From NCBI RefSeq assembly GCF_018398335.1, contig NZ_JAHBRX010000002.1, positions 1,674,001-1,738,000 of the forward strand: 64,000 bases of DNA, written 5' to 3'. The notes beneath the pieces are model-generated. The model saw nothing but the letters and a program-made list of their open reading frames with translations. It ran no database searches and was not told the DNA's origin. Origin of the DNA: Chelatococcus sp. HY11 (lineage in GTDB: Bacteria > Pseudomonadota > Alphaproteobacteria > Rhizobiales > Beijerinckiaceae). Of this stretch, positions 17,875 to 26,631 are shown one piece after another (position 1 is the stretch's first letter; every line of letters starts with the position of its first letter). Both the position numbers and the translations under genes were made by a program.

Positions 17875-18582
17875 TCATGCCGAGGCGGGTTGCGCGATCT
17901 CTGGGGCGCCCCTCGACGACCAGGCGTCCAGGATGCTCGCGGAATCGGTGACGATGCCGAGATGAGCGGCAATGATCGCCAGTGCGCCCTTCTCCATGGC
18001 CTCGTTCGTTCCTCGCACCAGGTCCTGCGGTACGGTCACGTTGTAGCCAAGGTTTGAGGCGTCGAATGCCGTGTTCAGCACGCAGCAGTCGGCGAGGCAT
18101 CCGTCGAGCACCAGGGTTTTGGTGCCGAGATTGCGCAGGAGAAAGTCGAGGTCGGTCGGGAAGAAGGCTGACAGGCGTTTCTTTGTCTGGACGATAAGGT
18201 CCTTCTCGTCGACATGGGTGACGAATTCCGTCCAGCGAGTCCCCTCGATCGCATGTTCATCCATATTCCGGATCTCGCCGACATGCAGTGGGAAGACCAG
18301 CCGCCAGGCGGCCTTCAAACCGTTCACATCGTCGACGCCGCCTTTGCGCAGGACACTACGGACGTGGATGACAGGTATCCCGAGCCTGCGCGCTGCCGCA
18401 TGGAACGCGTCGACGGCGGTGACTATCTCGCGGGCACGCGGAGCGGGGCAGGGGCAATCGGGCGAGTCTTCGAGATGTCCGCGGTGCAGGTCGATCGAAA
18501 CGATCGCCGCGTTGCGGGTATCGAACCACGGCGCGAACTCGGATCCGAGCTGTTGGGCTTTGCCGTCGATATAGGCTTTCAT
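17875..18582 (-). CDS. Isochorismatase-family cysteine hydrolase (probable amidohydrolase)
   Basis: Hydrolase of about 235 residues. The catalytic triad of the family is present: Asp31 (SIDLHRGH), Lys134 (TKKRLSAF) and Cys167 (DGCLADCCVLNTA). Relatives hydrolyse N-carbamoylsarcosine, nicotinamide, maleamate or ureidoacrylate. I chose the ATG at 18582, which has a GAGGAG ribosome site. It is the last gene of the BMP-type importer operon, 10 bases after the second permease. This placement points to cleavage of an amide or carbamoyl group from an imported heterocycle or its breakdown product. Confidence 0.9.
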   Translation of the reverse strand: MKAYIDGKAQQLGSEFAPWFDTRNAAIVSIDLHRGHLEDSPDCPCPAPRAREIVTAVDAFHAAARRLGIPVIHVRSVLRKGGVDDVNGLKAAWRLVFPLHVGEIRNMDEHAIEGTRWTEFVTHVDEKDLIVQTKKRLSAFFPTDLDFLLRNLGTKTLVLDGCLADCCVLNTAFDASNLGYNVTVPQDLVRGTNEAMEKGALAIIAAHLGIVTDSASILDAWSSRGAPEIAQPASA

Positions 18583-18592
18583 CCCTGTCTCC

Positions 18593-19519
18593 TCAGCGCT
18601 TTTCGCGATCATAGGCGATACCCAGGGCGGCTGGCGCTCGCAGCCGCGCGCGCAACCCCGGGCGCGACATCACGATCAGAACGATCAGTGTTGTCGCATA
18701 GGGCAACATGTTGAGAAAATGCGGGTCGATGAAAGCCTGGCCGCTGGCCTGCGCGCGAAACCGGTAGGCATCCACGAGGCCGAACAGAAGTGCGCCAAAG
18801 ACCACCCAGCCTGGACGCCAGCTCGCGAAGATGACGATCGCGAGGGCGATCCAGCCGCGGCCCGCCGTCATATTCTCCACCCAGGTGGGCGTGTTGATGA
18901 CCGAGAGATAAGCGCCGCCAAGGGCGATCAGTGCGCCGCCGGCAATGATATAGGCATAGCGCAGGCCAACGACGGTGATCCCGAGCGAGTCCAATGTTTC
19001 CGGGCTCTCGCCGAGCGTACGAAGGATGAGCCCGGGCCGGGTCTTGTGAAGGTAGAATGCGATGAATCCAGCGATCGCGAAAGCCAGGAAGACCATTGTA
19101 TCCTGGCTGAAAACGATGACGCCGAGCCCGGGAATGTCGGCGAGGGGAGAGGCCTCACCGATCGGGCCGCGTGTCGGCAGGGCCTTTCCAACATAGGACT
19201 GCCCGACAAAGGCGGACAATCCGCTTCCGAGAATGGAAAAGGCGAGGCCCGTCACCACCTGGTCCAAACGGAGCGTCACCACGCAGAAGGCGAAGGCAGC
19301 GCTGAAAAAGGCGCCGCAGAGCGCGGCACCCACAAGCCCGATCGCCGTGGAACCGAGGGCGAAGGTCATCACGAAGCCGCAGACCGCGCCGACGAGCATC
19401 GTCCCCTCGATGCCGAGATTAAGCACCCCGGCGCGCTCCGTCAGAAGCTGTCCGAGTGCGGCGAAGAGGATCGGCGTCGCCGAGACGATGGCTGCCGCGA
19501 AGAGCAGTTCGATGTTCAT
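18593..19519 (-). CDS. ABC nucleoside-type permease (NupQ/YufQ-like)
   Basis: Inner-membrane permease of about 308 residues of the branched-chain/ribose class (BPD_transp_2). The start at 19519 overlaps the preceding permease gene in an ATGA. The family pattern LLTERAGVLNLGIEGTMLVGA is near residues 25-45, with about eight hydrophobic segments and the LGESPETLDSLGITVVGLRYAYIIAGG stretch. With the binding protein, ATPase and first permease it makes a BMP-family importer, a class that mostly carries nucleosides, purines or related compounds. Confidence 0.92.
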   Translation of the reverse strand: MNIELLFAAAIVSATPILFAALGQLLTERAGVLNLGIEGTMLVGAVCGFVMTFALGSTAIGLVGAALCGAFFSAAFAFCVVTLRLDQVVTGLAFSILGSGLSAFVGQSYVGKALPTRGPIGEASPLADIPGLGVIVFSQDTMVFLAFAIAGFIAFYLHKTRPGLILRTLGESPETLDSLGITVVGLRYAYIIAGGALIALGGAYLSVINTPTWVENMTAGRGWIALAIVIFASWRPGWVVFGALLFGLVDAYRFRAQASGQAFIDPHFLNMLPYATTLIVLIVMSRPGLRARLRAPAALGIAYDREKR

Positions 19520-20595
19520 GCGGTTGCCCCACGGACCAGGCGGATTCTGTAGCGGCCAAGGGTTACCCCGGCGAGCACCATGATCAGGATCAGGGCTTGG
19601 AGGATCGTGCTGATCGAGGAGGGAATGCGCGAAACCTGCAGGCTGAAGCCGCCGTTGAGCAGGCCAGCATAGAGGATCGACACGACAATGATAGGCAGGG
19701 CGCGGCCACCCCCGAGCCAGGCGACCAGGATCGCCATGAAGCCGTAGCCCGGAGAGAGGCCAAGCTGCAGTCGGCCGGTGGTTGTCGAGAGTTCGACGGC
19801 ACCGGCCAGCCCCGCCAGGGCGCCCGAGACGCCCAGCGCGGACAATGTAACGGCCGTGGCGCTGATGCCGCCGTAGCGCGCCGCCTGTGGCGCATCGCCC
19901 GAAACCCTGAGCTCGTACCCCCAGCGTGTACCGTAGTCGATGATCCAGACGCAAAGCGCGGCAGCGGCCAGGATCAGCAGGCCGCCATTCAGGCTGCCGA
20001 AGAGCGGGCCCATCTGGGCATTGTCGAGAATGGGCGGGGAATAAGGAAAGGAATAGGCCAGGGGATCGGCCCATGGTCCACGGACGAGATAGCCGACCCA
20101 CAACAGGCAGATATAATTGAGCATCAGCGTTGACAGGATTTCGTTGACGCCGAAAACGACCTTGGGGATCGCCGCGAGTGCCGCCCAGAAGGCGCCGGCC
20201 AGGATCCCGGCGCCAATGACGCATGGGAGGGCGATCACGCTTGGCGTGGTTTCCGGTAACGCGAGGCCGACGGCCGTCGCGGCGAAGGCGCCGAAGAAGA
20301 GTTGCCCCTCCGCGCCGATGTTCACAAGTCTGGCGCGGGCCGCAATGGCGATGCCCAATGCGCACAAGCCGATAGGCACAGCCTTGTTCAAGGTGCCCTC
20401 AAAAGCGGCTCGCGATCCGAAGCCGCCGCGGATGAGGGCGGCATAGGAGGTGAGCGGGTCATGACCGCTCAAGGCGATGACGAAGCCGCCCACGACAAGC
20501 GCAAGCAACGCGCCGGCTGCGACGCGAAGCGCCACTTCAAGCGGCTTGGCGGACTCAAGGCGAGGCTCTAGGCGAAGGCGCATGAGCATTGGCAT
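19516..20595 (-). CDS. ABC nucleoside-type permease (NupP/YufP-like)
   Basis: Inner-membrane permease of 359 residues, longer than its partner because of an N-terminal extension before the first hydrophobic segment (GALLALVVGGFVIALSG). Conserved parts include NIGAEGQLFFGAFAATAVGL and VNEILSTLMLNYICLLWVGYLV. The gene follows the ATPase stop by one base. ATG codons at residues 3 and 5 are alternative starts; the one at residue 3 has the better-spaced AGGAT ribosome site. Confidence 0.92.
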   Translation of the reverse strand: MPMLMRLRLEPRLESAKPLEVALRVAAGALLALVVGGFVIALSGHDPLTSYAALIRGGFGSRAAFEGTLNKAVPIGLCALGIAIAARARLVNIGAEGQLFFGAFAATAVGLALPETTPSVIALPCVIGAGILAGAFWAALAAIPKVVFGVNEILSTLMLNYICLLWVGYLVRGPWADPLAYSFPYSPPILDNAQMGPLFGSLNGGLLILAAAALCVWIIDYGTRWGYELRVSGDAPQAARYGGISATAVTLSALGVSGALAGLAGAVELSTTTGRLQLGLSPGYGFMAILVAWLGGGRALPIIVVSILYAGLLNGGFSLQVSRIPSSISTILQALILIMVLAGVTLGRYRIRLVRGATA

Positions 20596-20596
20596 C

Positions 20597-22117
20597 CTAG
20601 TGCGTCCGTGCCGCGGTCATCAGCCGACCGATGGCGACCCTGTCGAACTGCTGCGGCGCGAGATCGGCGACGATGCGCCCCGAACTCATAACAAGGACGC
20701 GTGTCGCTATTTCGAGCGACTCGTCCAGTTCCTCGCTTGCCATGAGAACGGCGTTTCCTGCCACCGCGCGCTCGGCAAGTGCAGCCCGGATCTGCGCTGC
20801 GGATGCAATATCGAGCCCGCGGGTGGGATAGCTCGCCACGATCAGTGACGGCTGGCTGGCCAACTCCCGGCCCAGCACCACGCGCTGGAGATTGCCGCCC
20901 GAGAGCCGTCTGGTCGCTGAACCCGGATCAGCCTTGACACCAAAGCTGCCCAGCACGGCGCGTGCGTGGAGCCTGACGCGGGCAGGCGCCAGCCAAGGCC
21001 CGAACGGGGGATTGTGCTGCGAGCCGAGAAGCGCGTTGTCCTCCAGGCTCAGGCCTGGCGCCAGAGCGATGCCCAGATGTCGGGATGGGATGAAGGCAAA
21101 TGCGCGTCTGCCGGCGCGACGAGGCGCATCGATCTGCCCTGAGGAATGGCGCAGCAGGCCTCCAATCGCATCGAACAGTTCGGATTGACCGTTGCCGGTC
21201 ACGCCGAGCACTGCAACGAGTTCTCCGCCATGCACGTCAAAGCTCACGTCGGACACGACGGTCGCTCCGTCGCGACCCGCGATCGATACGTTTCTCACCG
21301 ACAACTGCCGCTCGCCGCGTGCGGTTTGAGGTCTTTGTCCCGCGCGCACGACACGCTTGCCGATGATGAGTTCGGCGATGTCATCGCCTGTGAGGGACTG
21401 GTTCGGTCCCTCGAAGACCACGCGCCCGCCACGCATGACAACGAGATGGTCGGCGATCTCTTCGATCTCGGCGAGTTTGTGCGAGATCAGGATGATGGAG
21501 CGACCGGACGCCGCGATACGCTTGACGATGCCGAAAAGCTGTTCAGTCTCCTTCGGCGACAGGACCGATGTCGGCTCGTCGAGAATGAGCAGCCGCGCGC
21601 CCTGGGCCAGCACGCGCAGAATCTCGAGCTGCTGGCGTGCGGCGAGCGGCATCGTCCAGACTGGTGCCGCCAGGTCAAGCTGGAAGCCGACCTCCTGCAT
21701 CAGATCGGTCAGCGCGGACGGGGCCTGGCGACGTTGCAGGAACCGGCCACGATCCGTGGCGAGCGAGATGTTTTCATAGCCAGTCAGCGTATCCACCAGT
21801 TTGAACTGCTGATGGACCATCCCCACACCTGCGGCGACAGCCGCCGAGGGTGAACCGAGCTCCACGGGGCGGCCGTCAACGAGGATACGGCCGGTCTCCG
21901 GCAGATAGAGGCCGCAGACCGCGTTCATCGCCGTCGATTTTCCCGCGCCATTCTCCCCAAGCAGGGCGACGACGCTGCCGGCCGGCACCGCGAACGAGAC
22001 ATCACTGTTGGCGAGCACGTCGCCGAAGGACTTGGTAACGTGCTCGACCTGCAGGACGGGCAAGCCGTCCCCCCTTCCGGAATGCTCGCGGCTCAACACC
22101 CCAGCGGCGATTGTCAC
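20597..22117 (-). CDS. ABC nucleoside-type transporter, double ATPase (NupO/YufO-like)
   Basis: About 506 residues with two ATPase domains as in sugar and nucleoside importers. Domain 1 has Walker A GENGAGKS and Walker B LILDEPTSVL. In domain 2 the P-loop is GVTGNGQSELF, the degenerate form normal in RbsA-like proteins, with signature LSGGNLQR. I place the start at the GTG at 22117, which overlaps the binding-protein stop (GTGA); the frame extends upstream only into that gene. It powers the two permeases encoded downstream. Confidence 0.9.
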   Translation of the reverse strand: MTIAAGVLSREHSGRGDGLPVLQVEHVTKSFGDVLANSDVSFAVPAGSVVALLGENGAGKSTAMNAVCGLYLPETGRILVDGRPVELGSPSAAVAAGVGMVHQQFKLVDTLTGYENISLATDRGRFLQRRQAPSALTDLMQEVGFQLDLAAPVWTMPLAARQQLEILRVLAQGARLLILDEPTSVLSPKETEQLFGIVKRIAASGRSIILISHKLAEIEEIADHLVVMRGGRVVFEGPNQSLTGDDIAELIIGKRVVRAGQRPQTARGERQLSVRNVSIAGRDGATVVSDVSFDVHGGELVAVLGVTGNGQSELFDAIGGLLRHSSGQIDAPRRAGRRAFAFIPSRHLGIALAPGLSLEDNALLGSQHNPPFGPWLAPARVRLHARAVLGSFGVKADPGSATRRLSGGNLQRVVLGRELASQPSLIVASYPTRGLDIASAAQIRAALAERAVAGNAVLMASEELDESLEIATRVLVMSSGRIVADLAPQQFDRVAIGRLMTAARTH

Positions 22118-23199
22118 TTCTTGCCTACCGTGCCGTTGACCCCTTCGACCAGCCACAGAACCTTCTGCACGTCCGTGAGCGAAAGGGTTCCGCCTTCCGG
22201 CACCACGACCTTGCCGTCGTTGGACTTCAAGGGGCCCTTCCAGTAGTCGAACTTGCCGTCGATGATAGCCTGCTTCTTTTCGTTCACGAGGGCGACGACG
22301 TCCGCCGGAATGGCCTTGTTGAACGGCGCGAGACTGATCACGTCGTCATCGAGGCCGCCGAAATAGTCTCCGGGCTTGAACGTGCCGTCCTTCACGCTGG
22401 CGATCGCGTTCTTGTAGTACTGGCACCAGTCCCACATCGTTCCGGTCAAGACGCGGTCGCCGGCGATCTTCGACAGGTCGGCCTCGGAGCCGATCGCCCA
22501 CGCGCCCTTCTCGGCCGCGCCCTGGGCAGCCGAGCCGGTGTCCTGATGCTGCGCAATGACATCGTTCCCGGCCTCAGCCAGCGCCACCGCGGCCTGTTTC
22601 TCCGCCGGCGGGTCGAACCACGACAGCGTCCAGACGACATTGACCTCAGCCTTCGGGTTGACCGACCGCGCGCCGAGCGTGAAGGCGTTGATGCCAGCCA
22701 GGACTGAGGGCTTTGGATGAGCCGCGACGAAGCCGATCTTGTTGGATTTCGTCATCTTGCCGGCGACGATGCCAGTGAGATAGCGCCCATCCCACAACTT
22801 GCCATAATAAGTCTGGATATTGGGGTTCGGCGCAATTCCCGGGCCGATATTGAAGAAGAATTTGTCAGGGTTCTGCTTGGCGACCTGCTGAGTAAAAGGC
22901 TGGTAACCGAAAGCTGTTCCGAAGATGACGTTGTAGCCCTGGGAGATGAAGTCGCGCTCGATGCGTGCGACATCCGGTCCCTCGGACACTGATTCCACAA
23001 AGGAGGTCGGAATGCCGGCCTTCTCCAGGCAAAGACGTGCTTCGTCGTGGCGGAAGGTCCAGCCATTGTCGGCGCGTGGGCCGACATAGAGGAAGGCGGC
23101 CTTGACGTCGGCCGCCGCAACGGGGCCGATGGTGGCCAATCCCAGTACGCCGGAGAGAAATGCGGCAACGACATTAGTGCTGGATCGTTGTGTGATCAT
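22114..23199 (-). CDS. BMP-family ABC substrate-binding protein (nucleoside/purine type)
   Basis: Periplasmic binding protein of about 361 residues in the Med/TmpC/BMP family. The signal peptide runs to about residue 30 (ending PVAAA) and the mature chain begins DVKAAFLYVGPRADNGWTFRHDEA, a family hallmark. The ATG at 23199 is preceded by a GAGG site. It is the first gene of the importer operon; a 21-bp perfect inverted repeat lies 28-48 bases upstream of its start. BMP proteins bind nucleosides, purines, thiamine-like or autoinducer compounds. Confidence 0.92.
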   Translation of the reverse strand: MITQRSSTNVVAAFLSGVLGLATIGPVAAADVKAAFLYVGPRADNGWTFRHDEARLCLEKAGIPTSFVESVSEGPDVARIERDFISQGYNVIFGTAFGYQPFTQQVAKQNPDKFFFNIGPGIAPNPNIQTYYGKLWDGRYLTGIVAGKMTKSNKIGFVAAHPKPSVLAGINAFTLGARSVNPKAEVNVVWTLSWFDPPAEKQAAVALAEAGNDVIAQHQDTGSAAQGAAEKGAWAIGSEADLSKIAGDRVLTGTMWDWCQYYKNAIASVKDGTFKPGDYFGGLDDDVISLAPFNKAIPADVVALVNEKKQAIIDGKFDYWKGPLKSNDGKVVVPEGGTLSLTDVQKVLWLVEGVNGTVGKK

Positions 23200-23226
23200 A
23201 GCCTCGCTCCACCTCAATTTTTGTAT

Positions 23227-23247
23227 TTTTCAAGTTTTTCTTGAAAA
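23227..23247. promoter_or_regulatory. 21-bp perfect inverted repeat upstream of the BMP importer
   Basis: Arms TTTTCAAG (23227-23234) and CTTGAAAA (23240-23247) surround five T residues. It lies 28-48 bases before the binding-protein start, in the only gap of the cluster wide enough for a promoter (23200-23341). An operator is the likeliest reading. A weak terminator for the upstream CMD-like gene is possible, but no T run follows on the minus strand. Confidence 0.6.
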
Positions 23248-23341
23248 TTTCAATATGATTACGCCTTAACTTGATTGGAAGCGCAAGTGCCTTTTTGAGG
23301 CTCTGGTCAATTGCGTGTCGAACGATGCCTTTTTGGCGGGG

Positions 23342-23881
23342 TTAATCCGCAGGATCGGTGATGCCGTGATCCAGGGCGCCCGCCGAAAGGAACAACGCGA
23401 GTAACTGGTAGTAGCCGGCGATCGCAACCACTTCACTCGCGGCCGGTGCACCGACGCGTTCCACCAATTCCTTCAACCTGTCCTGGTTGACTTGGCAATT
23501 CAGGACCGCGTCCCGGCAAAGCGCGACAATGGCCTGATGCGCGGGCGCCGCGGCCTCTGCCGACCGCCCCGATGCGGCCGCGGCGATCGTTGTCTCCTCG
23601 ACCCCGAGGTCGCGCGCGATGGGCAGATGGTAGTCCCACTCATAACCCGAGCCGAAGGCCGCGGCGGTGGCGAGAATCGCCACCTCGCGCAGGGGAGCGG
23701 GAAGTGCTCCCGAGAAGCGGATCGCCGCGCCGATCGACTGGATCGCATTCGCGAGGTCCGGCACATCGAGCATGGCGAGGAACGGCAGCGGTACACCCGC
23801 GCGCGGTCCGGATGCGATGGCATCATGGACCTTGCGCTGTGCGGGCGTCATCTCCGCGACATTGCGAACACCGATCAGCAT
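23342..23881 (-). CDS. Carboxymuconolactone-decarboxylase-like (AhpD-fold) protein
   Basis: About 179 residues, all-helical AhpD fold. The conserved stretch is REVAILATAAAFGSGYEWDYHLPIARDLG, with Glu, Trp and His in the positions found in the lactone decarboxylase branch. The peroxidase-type CxxC motif of AhpD is absent, so a thiol peroxidase role is unlikely. The ATG at 23881 follows a GGAGAGAGG site and lies 14 bases after the cyclase stop. In this neighbourhood it probably acts on a ring-opened or lactone intermediate; the exact reaction is not known. Confidence 0.8.
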   Translation of the reverse strand: MLIGVRNVAEMTPAQRKVHDAIASGPRAGVPLPFLAMLDVPDLANAIQSIGAAIRFSGALPAPLREVAILATAAAFGSGYEWDYHLPIARDLGVEETTIAAAASGRSAEAAAPAHQAIVALCRDAVLNCQVNQDRLKELVERVGAPAASEVVAIAGYYQLLALFLSAGALDHGITDPAD

Positions 23882-23894
23882 CGCCTCTCTCCGT

Positions 23895-24785
23895 TTAGCG
23901 CCCGTCCGGCCCACCTGACATCATGCCTGAAGCGATCTGCCTTGGACCGAAGATGGCCTTGGCCACGTCGCCGACCGCCTCGACATCTTCCGGGATGCCC
24001 TGGAAGCAGACGATCCGGCAGGGGCAGGCTTCCAAACCTTCGTAGCGCCAGGGGAAGGCCCCGATCACGGCGCGCTGGTTGAGCATGAGCTCGATATCGC
24101 CGCCCACATTCTCCGCATGGATCAAGCCTTCCTGGAAGGCTTGCGAATGGAAGGGGAAATAGTCCTCAACAACCTTGCGGCCGGAGCGTTTGTGCACATA
24201 GCTGTTCTTCCCGAAGAATTCGTCGCAGCTCATGCCGACCTTTTCCTCGAACTGCTTGGCGAGATCGGGGCGCATACGGCGGATTGTCGTGTTCATGGCA
24301 TGGTCGCCCGAGCCGCAGTCGATACCGAACCATTTGATTTTCTTCGCGAGCATCCAATCGAGAAGCTCCTGCTTGCCGCCTGGGTGCATGCAGAAATACT
24401 TGACGAGATCCTGCTGCGGCTTGCCTTCCCAATAGCGATGCCAGCCGGTGTGGATGATGAGGATGTCCCCTTCCTTCACATCGACGGGCGCGCTCTCGAT
24501 CATCTCCGGCGTGATGACGGCCCAGTCATCCATGTGCTCGGACACGTCCACCACAGCCCCGGGGCCGACCAGGAAGTCGAGGGGATAGGAGGCCATGTCG
24601 CCCATGCCGTCTGTGCCGTGCATGGCGCCATCGATATGCGTCCCGACATGCAGGGCCGAGTCGATGCGCTGCGCGACGATGTGGATCGTCTGAAGGTTCT
24701 GGGCATAATACATCTTGTTGCCCGCATACCCCACCCAGCCCGGCGTGTGGACATTCATGAGATGGGAAAGGTCGATGATCTTCAT
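23895..24785 (-). CDS. Cyclase-family metal hydrolase (kynurenine formamidase-like)
   Basis: About 296 residues of the cyclase family (PF04199). The metal-binding signature HxGTHxDxPxH appears as H46-V-G-T-H50-I-D52-G-A-M-H56, with Ala in place of the usual Pro. Family members hydrolyse N-formylkynurenine, isatin and other amide or cyclic substrates. The gene is somewhat longer than bacterial KynB (about 210 residues), and the context contains no tryptophan pathway gene, so I do not call it kynB. It sits between the CoxG-like and CMD-like genes, probably in one operon. Confidence 0.85.
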   Translation of the reverse strand: MKIIDLSHLMNVHTPGWVGYAGNKMYYAQNLQTIHIVAQRIDSALHVGTHIDGAMHGTDGMGDMASYPLDFLVGPGAVVDVSEHMDDWAVITPEMIESAPVDVKEGDILIIHTGWHRYWEGKPQQDLVKYFCMHPGGKQELLDWMLAKKIKWFGIDCGSGDHAMNTTIRRMRPDLAKQFEEKVGMSCDEFFGKNSYVHKRSGRKVVEDYFPFHSQAFQEGLIHAENVGGDIELMLNQRAVIGAFPWRYEGLEACPCRIVCFQGIPEDVEAVGDVAKAIFGPRQIASGMMSGGPDGR

Positions 24786-24872
24786 CAGTCGGCTCCAGAT
24801 TTGTATGGATTTGAGCATTTTCGAGCGAAGTGGAAATCGGTTCGCGCGAAGAAAATGCGTGAAAACAAAGAT

Positions 24873-25502
24873 CTAATGGGCGCGGCGCCCGAATAGTGAT
24901 GCGAGCCAGGATTTCAGGACGGCAAGGATGAGGCCGAAGCCGCTGATCGGCTTGGCGCCAGCGGGTGCGGAAGGCGCGGAAGCTGCCGGCGCGGCGCCGG
25001 CCTCCCGGGCCGTATCCCGCCCTTGCGCGGGAGCGGCGTCTTGCGCGGCGGCGCTGCCAGCCGCGAGTTCAGCCTCGGCGTTGCGGACGAAATCGGCAAC
25101 CAGCACGTTGGCGACTTCGGCGATGATGCCCGTGCGGCCGAATTGCGCGATCGCCCCGGAGAGTTGCACGTCTGCATCGACGACGACTTTCGTCTTTTCC
25201 CCTTCCGCGAAGAGGCGGCAATCCATGATCATCTTGCCACGGCTCGCGCCCTTCTTGTCGACGCCTTTGCCTTCGACATGGACGGACTTGGCGACATCAT
25301 CATAGACGACATCCGCCTCGCCCTCGAAGCTCGCCTGGAAGGGACCGATCTTTGATGAAACCTTGCCAGTATGCTTCCCGTCTTCCTTCGGACCGAGATA
25401 TTCCGCGCCTGGCAGGCAACGCGCGACATTCGGGATATCCTGGAAGAAACTCCAAACGGCAGGCATCGGACGTGCCACTGTGAATTCCTGCGCGATCTTC
25501 AT
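24873..25502 (-). CDS. CoxG-family SRPBCC protein with C-terminal membrane anchor
   Basis: About 209 residues. The N-terminal 145 residues form the SRPBCC/CoxG fold (EFTVARPMPAVWSFFQDIPNVARCLPGAEYLG at the start). An Ala/Pro-rich linker and a hydrophobic C-terminal helix (FGLILAVLKSWLASLFG) follow. In the CO dehydrogenase clusters CoxG anchors or helps assemble the molybdenum enzyme at the membrane, and homologues accompany many other molybdenum hydroxylases. The matching medium, large and small subunit genes lie 3 kb away (28468-34364), so it may serve them. It has an AGGAGG site ten bases before its start. Confidence 0.88.
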   Translation of the reverse strand: MKIAQEFTVARPMPAVWSFFQDIPNVARCLPGAEYLGPKEDGKHTGKVSSKIGPFQASFEGEADVVYDDVAKSVHVEGKGVDKKGASRGKMIMDCRLFAEGEKTKVVVDADVQLSGAIAQFGRTGIIAEVANVLVADFVRNAEAELAAGSAAAQDAAPAQGRDTAREAGAAPAASAPSAPAGAKPISGFGLILAVLKSWLASLFGRRAH

Positions 25503-25782
25503 GGCTGATGCCTCCTCTGAGATCGACCGCCGGACAGCGAACGGTGGCCTGCGATCTCATCGGCATGCCTGAGGATGGCTCGCCGCGCGCCGGCCGCTAC
25601 TGTTCGAAGCCTCGGTCACATTCTGGCAATAGTTATAATTTACCCGGTCTCACTCCGAGTATTCGATGGTTATAGGCGAATCGCTCCAGCAAATGCCGCG
25701 TCAGCATGGGCGGGCGCGCAAAGTCGGTGCAGGCTGCCGGTCTTCCTGCGGATGCTTTCCGGATGGTCTGATCCGGATCACA

Positions 25783-26631
25783 TCAGAGCGTTTGTCCTCC
25801 CGCGGTGACGCCATAGACATCGGTTCGTCTGTCCTCGCGCGGTTTCACCCGCTCCGTCCGCACCAGCGCGGCCTGGGCGATCGCAGGATCCATGGGGGCG
25901 ACAAGTGTTACCTCGATATCCTGGGCCAGGGGGCCGGCGAGAATCCGTCCGTAGGGGTCGGCCACCAGAGAGGAGCCGAGAAAGGCGATATCGCCAGCCG
26001 TCCCGCTCTGTGAGGCGCAGGCGACATAGACCTGGTTGAGATTGGCCTGGACGACCGCACCGCGCGCCTGGCCGATCAGGCCATCACCATCACGCTCGAC
26101 CTTGTCGAAGCCACACACCCAGGCGGTCGGCACCACGATGAGTTCCGCGCCTTGCAGCGCCAGCACGCGCATGACCTCCACGAAACGCAAGTCGTAGCAG
26201 ACGCACAGGCCGATACGGCCGAAGGGTGTCGACGCCACAGCGAGACCGCGGTCGCCCGGTGTGAAGATGACCTTTTCCCCGTCGAAGAGATGAAGCTTCC
26301 GGTAATGCAACAGAAGGCCGTCCGGCCCGACGAGGAGCGCGGAATTATAAAGACGTCCGCCGTCGCTTTCACAGAAGCCGCCGGCGATCACCACACCGAG
26401 ACGCCTGGCAGCCTCGGTCCATGCGGAAAGAGTAGGCCCGTCACAAGGCTCGGCTGCCGCTGACAGATCATCCTGGTTCAATGTGTAACCGGAGATCGCG
26501 AGTTCGGGCAGTACGATGACACGGGCGCCATCGGCGGCCGCGTCCTCGATAAGCCGCACGCTGCGCTCCCGGTTCTCCCGCTCTCGCCCGGGCAAGCCGG
26601 TGAACTGAATGACTGCGACGGAGAATGTCAT
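25783..26631 (-). CDS. Nitrilase-superfamily carbon-nitrogen hydrolase
   Basis: About 282 residues. The Glu-Lys-Cys triad is complete: Glu43 (LPELAISGY), Lys112 (YRKLHLF) and Cys145 (CVCYDLRF). The CYDLRF form is typical of omega-amidase, N-carbamoyl-amide and aliphatic amidase branches rather than true nitrilases. The ATG overlaps the stop of the small cupin gene (ATGA); the open frame upstream of it is the shadow of that gene. It is the last gene of the divergent cupin operon and probably hydrolyses an amide, in keeping with the other amide hydrolases nearby. Confidence 0.9.
   Translation of the reverse strand: MTFSVAVIQFTGLPGRERENRERSVRLIEDAAADGARVIVLPELAISGYTLNQDDLSAAAEPCDGPTLSAWTEAARRLGVVIAGGFCESDGGRLYNSALLVGPDGLLLHYRKLHLFDGEKVIFTPGDRGLAVASTPFGRIGLCVCYDLRFVEVMRVLALQGAELIVVPTAWVCGFDKVERDGDGLIGQARGAVVQANLNQVYVACASQSGTAGDIAFLGSSLVADPYGRILAGPLAQDIEVTLVAPMDPAIAQAALVRTERVKPREDRRTDVYGVTAGGQTL

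Noticed and set aside
18593-20365. A single 590-residue protein covering both BMP-type permeases
   Set aside because: The N-terminal half is the shadow of the 19516-20595 permease in another frame; the real gene starts at 19519 in an ATGA overlap.
23895-24785. Calling the cyclase-family gene kynB (kynurenine formamidase)
   Set aside because: It is too long, has an altered signature and no tryptophan-degradation neighbours.
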